From an uncultured Candidatus Saccharibacteria bacterium (GTDB lineage: Bacteria; Patescibacteriota; Saccharimonadia; Saccharimonadales; Saccharimonadaceae), in assembly GCA_947425245.1 (NCBI GenBank), contig CANDYU010000002.1:1-64000 (forward strand): a DNA stretch of 64,000 bases. The letters are read 5' to 3'. Shown piece after piece: positions 16,679 through 24,997 of this stretch (positions are counted from its first letter, which is position 1; every line of letters begins with the position of its first letter). The translations under genes were made by a program, and so were the position numbers. The notes below the pieces were generated by a model. It was not told where the DNA came from. It saw only the letters and a program-made list of their open reading frames with translations, and ran no database searches.

Positions 16679-17827
16679 TTGACTCAAGAAATCATTTTAG
16701 GCATCGATGAAGTCGGACGCGGTCCCTGGGCGGGGCCGCTTGTTGTTGGTGCGGTAATTCTTAAAAGACCAGTCGACTCAATTGTTGATACAACGAGCTT
16801 AAAAATATCTACCGACGACCCCTGGCAAGACCTCAACGACTCCAAAAAGCTCACAGCCAAACGTCGCACCGAACTAGACCAAACTATCCGTAAATACGCT
16901 TCAGCTTATGCGATTGGCTGGGTTAGTGCTACTGAACTCGACCAGTATGGTCTTTCTGCCGCCCTTAAACTTGCCACTCGACGTGCCGTAAAACAAATCC
17001 TCGCCCAAAAAGCCCTTTTTACCAGCATCATCATCGATGGTACCGTCAATTTTCTCAAAAACACGCCGCTTGAAGGCCGTGTCTCTACGCTCGCTAAAGC
17101 CGATGGACTCATCCCCGAAGTCTCCGCCGCCTCCATCATCGCTAAAGTCGCCCGAGATGCCTATATGACCAAACTTACTACTAAATACCCCAGCTACGGT
17201 TTCGAAAAGCATGTTGGTTACGGCACAAAACTCCACCGTGACTCCCTCGAAAAATACGGCATTTGCCCTGAACACCGCCTATCTTTTCGTCCAGTAGCCA
17301 AAATTGCTCAAGCTTACCCTGATCGCACTTTTAACTCAGACGCCTCTCAAAACGCCTCCAACCCCCAAAAAACAGCATTTTCACCAAATTTGGCCTCCAA
17401 AGTCACTCCGCGAAATCCCCCAAATCCAGCTAGAAGCCTCCCCAAAGCCCCAAGCACCACCTCTAAAGGCCAACACGCCGAACAGTGTGTCGCTCAGTAT
17501 CTTGAAAGCCTAGGTCACCTTATCATAGCCCAAAACTTCAAAACTAAGACCTACGAAATCGACCTCATCTCTATAAAAACAGATAAAATCTACTTCACCG
17601 AGGTCAAATATCGCAAAAACAGCCGCCATAGCTCCGCTCTCGACCAAATTACCTCCGCGAAACAACGCCAAATGCACTATGCCGCCGAAAAGTTCATTAG
17701 CGACCGTTTTCAACTCGTCACGCCCCACATCAGCCCTCTGACGCCCCAAAATCTCCAACCCCTCCTCGCCGTAGCCAGCGTCTCCGGACCAAACTACACT
17801 ATCGAAGATTGGTTCGTGCTAGAATAA
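16679..17827 (+). CDS. rnhB: RNase HII fused to a YraN-family (UPF0102) nuclease-like domain
   Basis: Residues 1-220 are ribonuclease HII, which removes ribonucleotides from DNA: ILGIDEVGRGPWAGPLVVGAVIL with the catalytic DE pair, DSKKLTAKRR, IIDGTVNF and EVSAASIIAKVARDAYM. A Pro/Ser/Asn-rich linker covers about 222-258. Residues 260-375 match YraN/UPF0102 (KGQHAEQCVAQYLESLGHLIIAQNFK, YEIDLISIKTDKIYFTEVKYRKNSRHSSA), with the E-x-K nuclease-like core. In other bacteria these are two adjacent genes, so this is a natural fusion. Start TTG is assigned because it directly precedes the conserved N-terminus. Confidence 0.92.
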   Translation: MTQEIILGIDEVGRGPWAGPLVVGAVILKRPVDSIVDTTSLKISTDDPWQDLNDSKKLTAKRRTELDQTIRKYASAYAIGWVSATELDQYGLSAALKLATRRAVKQILAQKALFTSIIIDGTVNFLKNTPLEGRVSTLAKADGLIPEVSAASIIAKVARDAYMTKLTTKYPSYGFEKHVGYGTKLHRDSLEKYGICPEHRLSFRPVAKIAQAYPDRTFNSDASQNASNPQKTAFSPNLASKVTPRNPPNPARSLPKAPSTTSKGQHAEQCVAQYLESLGHLIIAQNFKTKTYEIDLISIKTDKIYFTEVKYRKNSRHSSALDQITSAKQRQMHYAAEKFISDRFQLVTPHISPLTPQNLQPLLAVASVSGPNYTIEDWFVLE

Positions 17828-17844
17828 CCGAACCACTTCACTTC

Positions 17845-18057
17845 GTCCGTAGCGGAAACGTCAATCGCAACTACGGCTCTGCCCGGGATCTTGGCATCTA
17901 TAGCTACAATTGGTCCACTACGGCTTCGCCCGTTTACCGCGATGGGTCTGCTGGTTTGACAGGTTACTTCCTCGCTTTCACTGCTAGTGGCGTCAGCCCG
18001 TCGGGCGGCCCGTACCCTCGTTGGGACGCTCTCCCCATCCGTTGTCTGGCGTACTAG
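17845..18057 (+). pseudogene. FISUMP-like lectin cassette B (start-less)
   Basis: A 71-codon cassette from VRSGN to PIRCLAY and TAG, lying 17 bases after the RNase HII fusion gene. The frame runs open upstream into the end of that gene but has no ATG or Shine-Dalgarno. It shares the border TTCGTCCGTAGCGG and the 3' end CCCATCCGTTGTCTGGCGTA and AGGTTAGATAAGAGCAACTT with copy A. The interior is closest to copy D. Likely a silent donor cassette or inserted variable-region copy. Confidence 0.65.
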
Positions 18058-18130
18058 GTTAGATAAGAGCAACTTTGTCATATCAAAAATGCAAACGACA
18101 ATCTATAATCAAAGACCTCCAGCATGTACC

Positions 18131-18141
18131 AGGTTAGATAA
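18131..18141 (+). repeat. Extra copy of the cassette 3' tail
   Basis: TACC AGGTTAGATAA repeats the tail that follows the stop of each lectin cassette, 75 bases downstream of cassette B, without a cassette in front. It suggests a past insertion or deletion of another copy. Confidence 0.4.
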
Positions 18142-18258
18142 AGTAAAACTTTTATGCTTGCCAATCCACACCCAGTCATGCAATAATACCTCTATGCTAT
18201 TTGAAGCCATTGCTTCATGTAACTTAAAAACCGATTAGAAGAAAGGAGGAATGACTAT

Positions 18259-18900
18259 ATGCCTATCATTCACTCACGACCGATTATCGTGCCGGCACCG
18301 CCCAAGATCGAGGACCTTTACGTCGTCTTCGACCTTGATGATACACTCTGGCCTCTGCTTGTCCGTGCCTTCCGCAATACACCGTACAGCATCGACATGA
18401 TGGATACTTTTTCTATCACTGAGAACAAAGCCTTCTCCACCGAAGATGCAATCAAGATCCTCAAGCTTTTCGAGGATCCAGCCAACTTCACGGACATAGA
18501 GTTCTATCCTGCAGTCCGAAAGATTGAGCTTCTTCATAACCTTGGCGTTCGAATCGACATCAACACCACTTCGCTCTCCGAAGCCGTCGCCAAGGTGAAA
18601 CTACCACAGTTACGACGGGCTTTTCCTTATCTAGACGAAAAGAGCTTCATGCTTACCGTTAAAGGGCATGACCGCGTGGCTACTGGTAAGCAAATCGACG
18701 AAACTGTCACCTTTTTCGTTGACGACAATCCACTTAACATCGTCAGGTCAAAGGCCTACATCGACCTAGTTCCGGCCCAGCCCTACAACTGCTCACCCGG
18801 AGAAATCCGACGCATGAAAAAGCGACCTTACTATCTTATGAAGAATCTCGATGTCATTCTCGACACCATCCTACTCAGTGTCAAATCTTGGCAATTCTAA
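18259..18900 (+). CDS. HAD-superfamily 5'(3')-deoxyribonucleotidase-like phosphatase
   Basis: This 213-residue protein has HAD motif I FDLDDTLWP at about 24-32, a helical cap, INTTS as motif II-like (about 96-100), a lysine (VKGHDR) and motif IV FFVDDNPLNIVRSK at about 153-166. It resembles the NT5C group, which removes phosphate from deoxynucleotides, but substrate prediction is uncertain. It has a strong Shine-Dalgarno (AAAGGAGG) and is a single-gene unit closed by a clear terminator. Confidence 0.7.
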   Translation: MPIIHSRPIIVPAPPKIEDLYVVFDLDDTLWPLLVRAFRNTPYSIDMMDTFSITENKAFSTEDAIKILKLFEDPANFTDIEFYPAVRKIELLHNLGVRIDINTTSLSEAVAKVKLPQLRRAFPYLDEKSFMLTVKGHDRVATGKQIDETVTFFVDDNPLNIVRSKAYIDLVPAQPYNCSPGEIRRMKKRPYYLMKNLDVILDTILLSVKSWQF

Positions 18901-18929
18901 CATCGCCGTCGCTCCTAGTCTTCTAAAAC

Positions 18930-18957
18930 ATCCCCGCTATCACTAGCGGGGATTTCT
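18930..18957 (+). terminator. Rho-independent terminator
   Basis: ATCCCCGCT (18930-18938) pairs with AGCGGGGAT (18945-18953), followed by TTTCTC. It separates the HAD gene from convergent ychF. Confidence 0.75.
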
Positions 18958-18972
18958 CATCTAGCCATTACA

Positions 18973-19959
18973 CTATTTCGACACATTAAACCGAAACTCT
19001 ACGATATCCCCCTCTTGCATCACATAAGTTTTACCTTCCGTCCGCAACTTGCCCGCCGCTTTCACAGCCTGCTCGCTCCCCAATTCCTTCAAATCATCAT
19101 ACTTCATCACCTCCGCCGCAATAAACCCTCGCTCAAAGTCCGTATGAATCGCCCCCGCCGCCTCTGGTGCCGTAGCTCCCCGCTTAATCGTCCATGCCCG
19201 TACCTCTTTCTTGCCCGCCGTCAAGAAGCTCTGCAATCCCAGCGTTTCGTACGCCGCTCGCACCAATTCCGCCAAGGCATCCTCCTCAATTCCGTATTCC
19301 CGCAAGAACTCCTTCCGCTCCTCCTTCGACATACCCGACATCTCTGCCTCAAGCTTGGCGTTAACAAACACTGACCGACTTGGCTGCACCATCTCCGCCA
19401 AACTTCGACGCAGACCCTCATTCTTCAACTCCTGCTCATCCACATTGAACATATAAATCACTGGCTTCTCGGTCAAATAGGGGATGATTGATCCCGCATC
19501 GTCTTTACCGCCTTTTTTCCGCTTCGCCTCAACCTTCTCTCGCGTCTCCAAATCAGCTAACTCTAACTCCGTCATAATTACGTCAATATCATTCTTCGGA
19601 TCTTTCGAGCCCTCCGCCCGAATCACATCTGCATCCTCAAACACCCGCACTACATGACAAATCACCTGGCACTCTCGGATATGGGCCAGAAACTTATTGC
19701 CCAGCCCCTCGCCCTTCGACGCCCCCTCCACTAGACCCGCAATATCCACAAACTCTACCGTCGCTGGCACCACCTTCTCCGCATCATACATCCTTGCCAA
19801 CACACCTAATCGTTCGTCCGGCACTGGCACAATTCCTACATTTGGTTCAATCGTCGCAAACGGATAGTTCGCCGCGAGTGCCCCCGCATTGGTCAACGCA
19901 TTAAACAAAGTCGACTTTCCAACATTCGGTAACCCCACAATTCCAATCTTTAAGTTCAT
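18973..19959 (-). CDS. ychF: Redox-regulated ATPase/GTPase YchF
   Basis: This 328-residue Obg-family P-loop protein associates with ribosomes. Walker A GLPNVGKST is at about 9-17, followed by YPFATIEPNVGIV (switch I), DIAGLVEGASKGEGLGNKFLAHI (G3 region) and FNVDE in place of NKxD, which gives the family its ATP preference. The C-terminal TGS-like domain reads TIKRGATAPEAAGAIHTDFERGFIAAEVM. On the minus strand TATAAT (plus 19967-19972) is 7 bases before the ATG, so the mRNA is probably leaderless. A hairpin followed by six T precedes that promoter. Confidence 0.95.
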   Translation of the reverse strand: MNLKIGIVGLPNVGKSTLFNALTNAGALAANYPFATIEPNVGIVPVPDERLGVLARMYDAEKVVPATVEFVDIAGLVEGASKGEGLGNKFLAHIRECQVICHVVRVFEDADVIRAEGSKDPKNDIDVIMTELELADLETREKVEAKRKKGGKDDAGSIIPYLTEKPVIYMFNVDEQELKNEGLRRSLAEMVQPSRSVFVNAKLEAEMSGMSKEERKEFLREYGIEEDALAELVRAAYETLGLQSFLTAGKKEVRAWTIKRGATAPEAAGAIHTDFERGFIAAEVMKYDDLKELGSEQAVKAAGKLRTEGKTYVMQEGDIVEFRFNVSK

Positions 19960-20096
19960 ATCCTATATTATACCATAAAAAAGACCGCCGTTAGCGACGA
20001 TCTCGATACATTCCTACCCTATACCCTCATTATAGCATGCTCACTATCAAAAGTCAAGTTAGGACGCCGAAATCGCCTATTTTTACTATTTTATGC

Positions 20097-20102
20097 TAAA
20101 AT
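20097..20102 (+). promoter_or_regulatory. Extended -10 of a leaderless transcript (TPR gene)
   Basis: TGCTAAAAT with TAAAAT at 20097-20102 ends 6 bases before the ATG at 20109. Confidence 0.6.
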
Positions 20103-20108
20103 AAGACT

Positions 20109-20927
20109 ATGTTAGGAATCCTCGTCCTCGCTATCCTGTCGGTTTGGCTAGCTTTTTTGTACCCCATTCTCCGCCCGAAAACCGCCGATGAGCCCCGCAG
20201 CGAACGTTATGACATGCAAATGAAAAAGCTTTGGAACGCCGCCCAAACCTCTATGGACGACCATAAACTCCTCCGAGCCGAAAAAGCCCTGCTAACCATT
20301 CTTAAATTTGACGAAAAGAACGCCGCCGCCTATAACCGTCTCGGTATCCTCTACGCTAAGGAACAAAAGTTCGACGAAGCGATTGAATGTTTCGAAATCG
20401 CCCAATCGCTCGACAACAATCCTTCATCGCTACACAATGTTGGTCTCATCTATCTTGAAACCGGAGCCTATGAAAAAGCCGTCATGGCCTTTGAACAGGC
20501 TATTGAACTCGAAAATACCGTTCCCGCCCGCTACATCGCTCTAGCTAAGGCTAAAGAACGCCTCGGCCAAACCAAATCCGCCATTGAAGCCCTAGAGAAC
20601 GCCTATGCCCTAGACCACAGCACCAACACCCTACGCCAAATCCTGGCGATTTACGAAGCTACTGGCGACGCTGAAGCCCTTGCTGATACGACCGCCCGCA
20701 TTGAAGCTCAAATCGCTGTCACCAGCACGAAATCCTCCCGGCGGCCCAGCCGTCTTTCTCGAACCAGTACTCGCAGCACTGCGGCAACGCGTACGACCGC
20801 TAGAACCCTCCCCGCTTCACGCCCCACTGCTCGTGCCCGCACCCTGCCGCCCAGCCAAACCGCCCGAGCTCGCCGTCTCGCCGCTTCCTCTCCTAGCTCC
20901 AGAACCCCTCGCCGAAAATCGCTCTAA
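20109..20927 (+). CDS. Membrane-anchored TPR protein with basic Ser/Arg-rich tail
   Basis: This 272-residue protein has an N-terminal helix (about 2-18). At least three TPR repeats lie between about 45 and 195 (NAAAYNRLGILYAKEQKFDEAIECFEIAQSLD, PSSLHNVGLIYLETGAYEKAVMAFEQAIELE and following). The C-terminal 65 residues consist mostly of Arg, Thr, Ser, Ala and Pro. TPRs mediate protein contacts. The tail may bind nucleic acid or wall polymers, or be disordered. The core genome ends after it. Confidence 0.8.
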   Translation: MLGILVLAILSVWLAFLYPILRPKTADEPRSERYDMQMKKLWNAAQTSMDDHKLLRAEKALLTILKFDEKNAAAYNRLGILYAKEQKFDEAIECFEIAQSLDNNPSSLHNVGLIYLETGAYEKAVMAFEQAIELENTVPARYIALAKAKERLGQTKSAIEALENAYALDHSTNTLRQILAIYEATGDAEALADTTARIEAQIAVTSTKSSRRPSRLSRTSTRSTAATRTTARTLPASRPTARARTLPPSQTARARRLAASSPSSRTPRRKSL

Positions 20928-20992
20928 CAACAATAATCGAAAATAACTTACTCCAAGATAGTAAAAAGTCATAGCTAAATAGCCATAGTTTG

Positions 20993-21124
20993 CTAAATAT
21001 TGACTTGAATACAATCAAACAAATCAAACATACCTTCCAAATCTTTTTCTAGTTTACTGTCAAAAACAGGGAAACCGTAAAGAATGCTGGCTACATCTTC
21101 GCTCTTACATTTTGGACACTTCAT
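20993..21124 (-). pseudogene. Truncated small zinc-ribbon protein
   Basis: 43 codons from ATG at 21124 start MKCPKCKSEDVASILYGFPV, resembling a small CPxC zinc-ribbon family whose longer members end in a second cysteine pair (recalled, not searched). Here the second pair is missing and the tail (MFDLFDCIQVNI) looks out of register. Probably a truncated relic lying downstream of the GmrSD-like gene. Confidence 0.45.
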
Positions 21125-21138
21125 ATTTATGCATTAAT

Positions 21139-23607
21139 CTACTCAACATTGATGCCTCGGTCTTTTAGCCAATCTTGAATCCAGGGTATAATATAACCTT
21201 TCTCTTTTCTATATAGGTAGTTTTGTTTTATTGCCTCAATAGCGTTTTGCCTGAACTCCTCACCAAAGTCCTCTGCAATTTTATTAACATAGTAGTTAAT
21301 GGCAGCTCTTGAAATATCTCTCTTATAGCACTCACCCTCCATCATATGACTAAAGCAATCCAAGTACATCCAAGCACTTGAGGTATTCATTCCCATCTCT
21401 TCAAGTTCCGAAATAGCATCTTGCATATCTAGATTAGAACTATAGACGTTTTTTGCTAAATCATACGATCTTTCAATCATATCTTCAGTTATTGAGCGTT
21501 GTTTTCTCTTCGACTGCATGGAATCTTCATCCTCCACTGGCTCATTATGGTCTTCAGACTCTTCCGCCATGAATTCAAGACCGAGCAGACGAAACATATC
21601 GTAATCGTTCTTAAACTTAAATCCCCATCTGTCAGCCATAAAGATTAACATCTTTTTACCTCGTTCTAGAATATTTTCTGGAGTCCAGTCTTTGTAGCGG
21701 CTTACCTCAACTTCGCTATGAGAACCGTCTTTATATCTCTCTTTTTTCTGATAGAATGGATTATTTTGTAAGCGCTTATTAATTGCTAATGAAAGAGGTA
21801 ATAAGTTACCCAATGAACCATTCAGATATTTCTTCTGTTTGTCGTCATAACCGTCAAAATTGTTAATCCAGTAATCATCCGTTGGAGTTTGAGGATATAC
21901 GTGCTCGATAGACACTTTGTCTTTGCCGTCCTTCCTAAAAATGTCTTTAGGATAAAGCGTCTTTGGTGCTTCATTTTCATTTGCAATGTATGTTTCGTAC
22001 TCGTATAGGAAATATCTAATAATTGACCAGTCGTAGTACCCTTTATAGTTCCTAAAGAGTCTTTGAATATTATTGATAACGGCATCAATAGGAAGAACGC
22101 CATTCTTACCAATGTAATCAATTTTGTCCAACTCGTTCAGGATTTGATTAATATCTTTATTTCTATGATACAAGTCGTAGGCTAATCTATAATATACAGA
22201 GTTTCTGTAGGTAGATATATAACTGGAAAGACGGAAATGTAGGAAGATAAACCGCTCGACCTTTTTCAAGTATTCTACCTTGTCTTCATCGGAAATATCC
22301 TCTCTCGAAAGAACTACGGTAGTTAATGGTTTGAAGTAGACGAAACCAATTCTATTTATGCGATCCAGCCAAGTTTTTATTTCTTCCGCTAAGTCAGTTT
22401 TATCGGGGAAATTTATTCTGTACCAAAATGGAACAAGATTTTTCATACTATCGACATAGTCACCAATATCAGCAATGGTAAGTTTGTTCTTATCTTTTAA
22501 CTCTGGTTCTTGTTCGACAACCTCTTCAATTTCATTATCACCATCGCCATCGAGAGGTATTTCATCTTCAAGTACTTCTTCCTGAGCATCTTTTGTTTCT
22601 ATTTTCTCCAGCATACGTTTTTGAGTAAACTGTTTATTGAGAAGAAAATTTGCATAATTATCCTTCGCATTTCGATTATACCCAAAATAGATAATCCAAT
22701 GAGCCTGAAGATACTCATCATCATTCAATGCTTTTTCTTTGTTTTTTCCAAGGCAACCATATACTGTCTTCCAGGAATCATTTATTTTATTCCTTACAGA
22801 AACCTTTACGTCCTCTTCTGCTGCAAACAAGGTGGAAAGATAAATCAGGCGATTCTTAAGTAATTCAAGATTTGATAGTTTTTTACCACGGTTATTCATT
22901 GTTTCAAAAGCAACAAACACGTTAAAATCATCATCGATGTTGTAAATATTGAACTTTAGTCGTTGGGTTAGCTTAATATACAATCTACTGATTTCTTCTA
23001 GACCATATTTCTTATAAACATCCTCGATGGCGTTTTTGAAGAATTTCTTTGCATTCTCCAAGTTTAAAGTGTAAAACGTCTCTTGAATGTCACCTGAGTT
23101 GGATTCTCCTAATATTCTGCTCTTGAAGAATTCATAACTTGGGTTATCCACCTCATAACCAAATTTATAGGTCTTAAGTTGACCTTCAGAATCTGGTTTA
23201 GTAATACATAAGTAATCTTCACGGATTTTACTTAATGGGACACTATTTACAAATACCTCATTCTCATTTTTACCCTGATTATCTTCAAGGTTCTTATAGA
23301 AATTAACTAACTCATTTATAAGAATTATAAAAGTGGTAAGACGTTGTTGCCCATCAACTATATGAAATGCATCATACCCCCAATCGTTAAGCAACCATTT
23401 TTCATCATTCCAGGAGGTGAGGGTGTTTTTATCAAGTTTTCGAAGCGAAATCATTCCTGTATAATGGTCTTTATCTATAGGCAAGTTAATAATGTCTTCC
23501 CAAAACTCTGTGAGTTGTTGGTTTGTCCAGGAATATCCACGCTGATAATCTGGTATCCTAAATAGTCTTTTTATAAATAAATCTTGAAGTGATTTCAAAT
23601 CGTCCAT
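21139..23607 (-). CDS. GmrSD-like DUF262/DUF1524 protein (putative modification-dependent restriction)
   Basis: This 822-residue protein begins with a DUF262 domain: IPDYQRGYSW and FHIVDGQQRLTTFIILINEL, the DGQQR motif that binds and hydrolyses nucleotide in GmrS-type proteins. A DUF1524 region follows with the HNH-like SIEHVYPQTP at about 575-584 and NLLPLSLAINKRLQNNPF. The last 120 residues are an extra helical domain. Single-chain GmrSD enzymes cut modified phage DNA. Here it starts 9 bases after a decayed cytosine-5 methyltransferase, with AAGGAG overlapping that gene's stop. AT-rich composition contrasts with the core and suggests transfer. Family call firm; defence role from family knowledge. 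Confidence 0.85.
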   Translation of the reverse strand: MDDLKSLQDLFIKRLFRIPDYQRGYSWTNQQLTEFWEDIINLPIDKDHYTGMISLRKLDKNTLTSWNDEKWLLNDWGYDAFHIVDGQQRLTTFIILINELVNFYKNLEDNQGKNENEVFVNSVPLSKIREDYLCITKPDSEGQLKTYKFGYEVDNPSYEFFKSRILGESNSGDIQETFYTLNLENAKKFFKNAIEDVYKKYGLEEISRLYIKLTQRLKFNIYNIDDDFNVFVAFETMNNRGKKLSNLELLKNRLIYLSTLFAAEEDVKVSVRNKINDSWKTVYGCLGKNKEKALNDDEYLQAHWIIYFGYNRNAKDNYANFLLNKQFTQKRMLEKIETKDAQEEVLEDEIPLDGDGDNEIEEVVEQEPELKDKNKLTIADIGDYVDSMKNLVPFWYRINFPDKTDLAEEIKTWLDRINRIGFVYFKPLTTVVLSREDISDEDKVEYLKKVERFIFLHFRLSSYISTYRNSVYYRLAYDLYHRNKDINQILNELDKIDYIGKNGVLPIDAVINNIQRLFRNYKGYYDWSIIRYFLYEYETYIANENEAPKTLYPKDIFRKDGKDKVSIEHVYPQTPTDDYWINNFDGYDDKQKKYLNGSLGNLLPLSLAINKRLQNNPFYQKKERYKDGSHSEVEVSRYKDWTPENILERGKKMLIFMADRWGFKFKNDYDMFRLLGLEFMAEESEDHNEPVEDEDSMQSKRKQRSITEDMIERSYDLAKNVYSSNLDMQDAISELEEMGMNTSSAWMYLDCFSHMMEGECYKRDISRAAINYYVNKIAEDFGEEFRQNAIEAIKQNYLYRKEKGYIIPWIQDWLKDRGINVE

Positions 23608-23616
23608 GTTAGCTCC

Positions 23617-24118
23617 TTAATTATTATAGAACCGTCTCTTCAATTCGTTTGCTATTCGTTCTATTAGTGGTATCACAAGTGCGTTTCCCATCATAAAGCG
23701 TCTCTGCTTCTCTGACATATCTGTTTTTTGTCCGGTTATCAAGAAACCCATTGACGCACTCACACCCTACTAGTGTTAATTGTCTCAATTTCTTTGTTTT
23801 AGGTATTCTATGATGTATGTACTTCGATTAAGCGAGCTTTCGTATGTCCACTCTTCCATCTTGTCTTCGGGAATGAAATAGTGCTCGTCCACTCCATCTT
23901 TTTCGACGATTTCAGAAAGTTTAGTAGACTCTTCATAAACTGGAATTGTTTCGATAGACGATATCTTACCATTTACCACAGTATCAACATTGTTTAATTG
24001 CACTGAAAATTATCAGTCAAATCTACCAAATCTTTATAAACAGAGACATCTACCTCTTGCTCCAATTGCTTATATAATTTAGCTCCTTTTTATCTAACAC
24101 AAATTTCCTCCACTTTAA
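23617..24118 (-). pseudogene. Relic of a cytosine-5 DNA methyltransferase
   Basis: Three pieces remain. About 24118-24005 reads KLYKQLEQEVDVSVYKDLVDLTDNFQ. A shifted frame at 24003-23785 reads NNVDTVVNGKISSIETIPVYEES and EHYFIPEDKMEEWTY. After several stops, 23770-23617 reads GVSASMGFLITGQKTDMSEKQRRFMMGNALVIPLIERI. The last two match the C-terminal half of Dcm-type methyltransferases (FIPE...W, and SEKQRRFMMGNALV before the end). The catalytic PCQ and ENV motifs are absent. The gene has lost its N-terminus and about 30-40 middle residues. It once preceded the GmrSD-like gene. Confidence 0.7.
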
Positions 24119-24286
24119 TTACTATCCCTATTGTATCGCGTAATTAGCTAAAATCCACCTCACCATACGTATCTTTAATGCTACTTATAGTATGTAGACT
24201 TAAAATATATCAAGTAAAATTGCTTTTCCCTGTTAAATACTTACTTCCAATCCAAAAAGACGTCTCTAAAACCGAAGAGGTTAAAG

Positions 24287-24337
24287 AAACGGCTCGAACC
24301 TGCGATTTACAGAGGTCGAATGACCTCAAACGCACCT
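24287..24337 (-). other. tRNA-like remnant
   Basis: On the minus strand the segment contains CTCTGTAAATCGCAGGTTCGAGCC, split here as an anticodon-loop-like CTGTAAAT and a T-arm-like GGTTCGAGCC. Both resemble parts of the neighbouring tRNA-Tyr. No complete cloverleaf can be drawn. It may be a decayed partial duplication made during insertion of the adjacent patch. Confidence 0.25.
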
Positions 24338-24348
24338 TAATTTCTACT

Positions 24349-24433
24349 TGGTGCTGGAAGTAGGACTCGAACCTACGAAGGCCGAAGCCGAGAGATTTAC
24401 AGTCTCTTGTCATTGCCACTAGACGATTCCAGC
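24349..24433 (-). tRNA. tRNA-Tyr (GTA)
   Basis: An 85-base class II tRNA on the minus strand. Acceptor GCTGGAA/TTCCAGC, anticodon loop CTGTAAA with GTA, a long variable arm, T-loop TTCGAGT, discriminator A and encoded CCA. All arms pair. Confidence 0.95.
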
Positions 24434-24534
24434 GTGGTGGAGCTTCATAAAGAAGCCCCATGTGGCCATAACGGCTGTTTTTATTGTAGCAGACCTTGCG
24501 ATTTTTGGCAAGATTTGGTAAACTGGAGGTAGTT

Positions 24535-24610
24535 GCCGTGTTAGCTCAGTTAGTAGAGCAGCCGCCTTGTAAGCGGCAGGTCGTCGGGGCAGAGCCGACA
24601 CACGGCTCCA
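24535..24610 (+). tRNA. tRNA-Thr (TGT) with non-canonical D- and T-loops
   Basis: A 76-base cloverleaf with acceptor GCCGTGT/ACACGGC, D-stem GCTC/GAGC, anticodon stem GCCGC/GCGGC around CTTGTAA (TGT), T-stem GTCGG/CCGAC and encoded CCA. The T-loop reads GGCAGAG instead of TTCRANY, and the D-loop AGTTAGTA lacks the usual GG. All stems pair, so it looks functional. Confidence 0.9.
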
Positions 24611-24695
24611 TTTTTTTATTGCAAAGACTTCTAATACTCGCACTCCTTAAATTGTATTTACAACCCCAAATATTTGTGATAGAATAGAAACTATT

Positions 24696-24905
24696 ATGGC
24701 AAAGAAGAGTAATACAAAACGCAAGCTAGTTGGCCTCGTCTCCGAAGAATCTGGTATTCGGGCCTACTACACGAAGAAAAACACCATGAATACTCCCGAC
24801 AAGCTTAGTTTGCGGAAGTATGACCCGGTTCTTCGCAAGCATGTTGTTTTTGTCGAAACTAAGAAAAACCTCGGACGTAACGAAGTTAAAGAAAAGAAAC
24901 GCTAA
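24696..24905 (+). CDS. rpmG: 50S ribosomal protein L33
   Basis: The 69-residue product matches bL33: [22 protein letters not shown], then [24 protein letters not shown]. It is slightly longer than the 50-55 of E. coli because of an extended basic C-terminus. The zinc-binding CxxC pairs are absent, so this is the zinc-free form. A TAGAAT box lies 10 bases before the ATG. A hairpin follows the gene. Confidence 0.93.
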   Translation: MAKKSNTKRKLVGLVSEESGIRAYYTKKNTMNTPDKLSLRKYDPVLRKHVVFVETKKNLGRNEVKEKKR

Positions 24906-24930
24906 TATTCGTCTTTATTGATACCCGAGC

Positions 24931-24960
24931 AAACAGGACGGTTTTACGACCGCCCTGTTT
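24931..24960 (+). terminator. Hairpin downstream of rpmG
   Basis: AAACAGGaCGG pairs with CCGcCCTGTTT across 24931-24960 with one mismatch. Only a short T-rich stretch follows, so it is a probable but imperfect terminator between convergent genes. Confidence 0.55.
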
Positions 24961-24997
24961 GGTTTGTAACTGCACCACTATCTACCCCATCCAACCA

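Noticed and set aside
18057-18240. Coding continuation after cassette B
   Set aside because: Only short overlapping frames without ribosome-binding sites. The one clear feature is the repeated AGGTTAGATAA tail.
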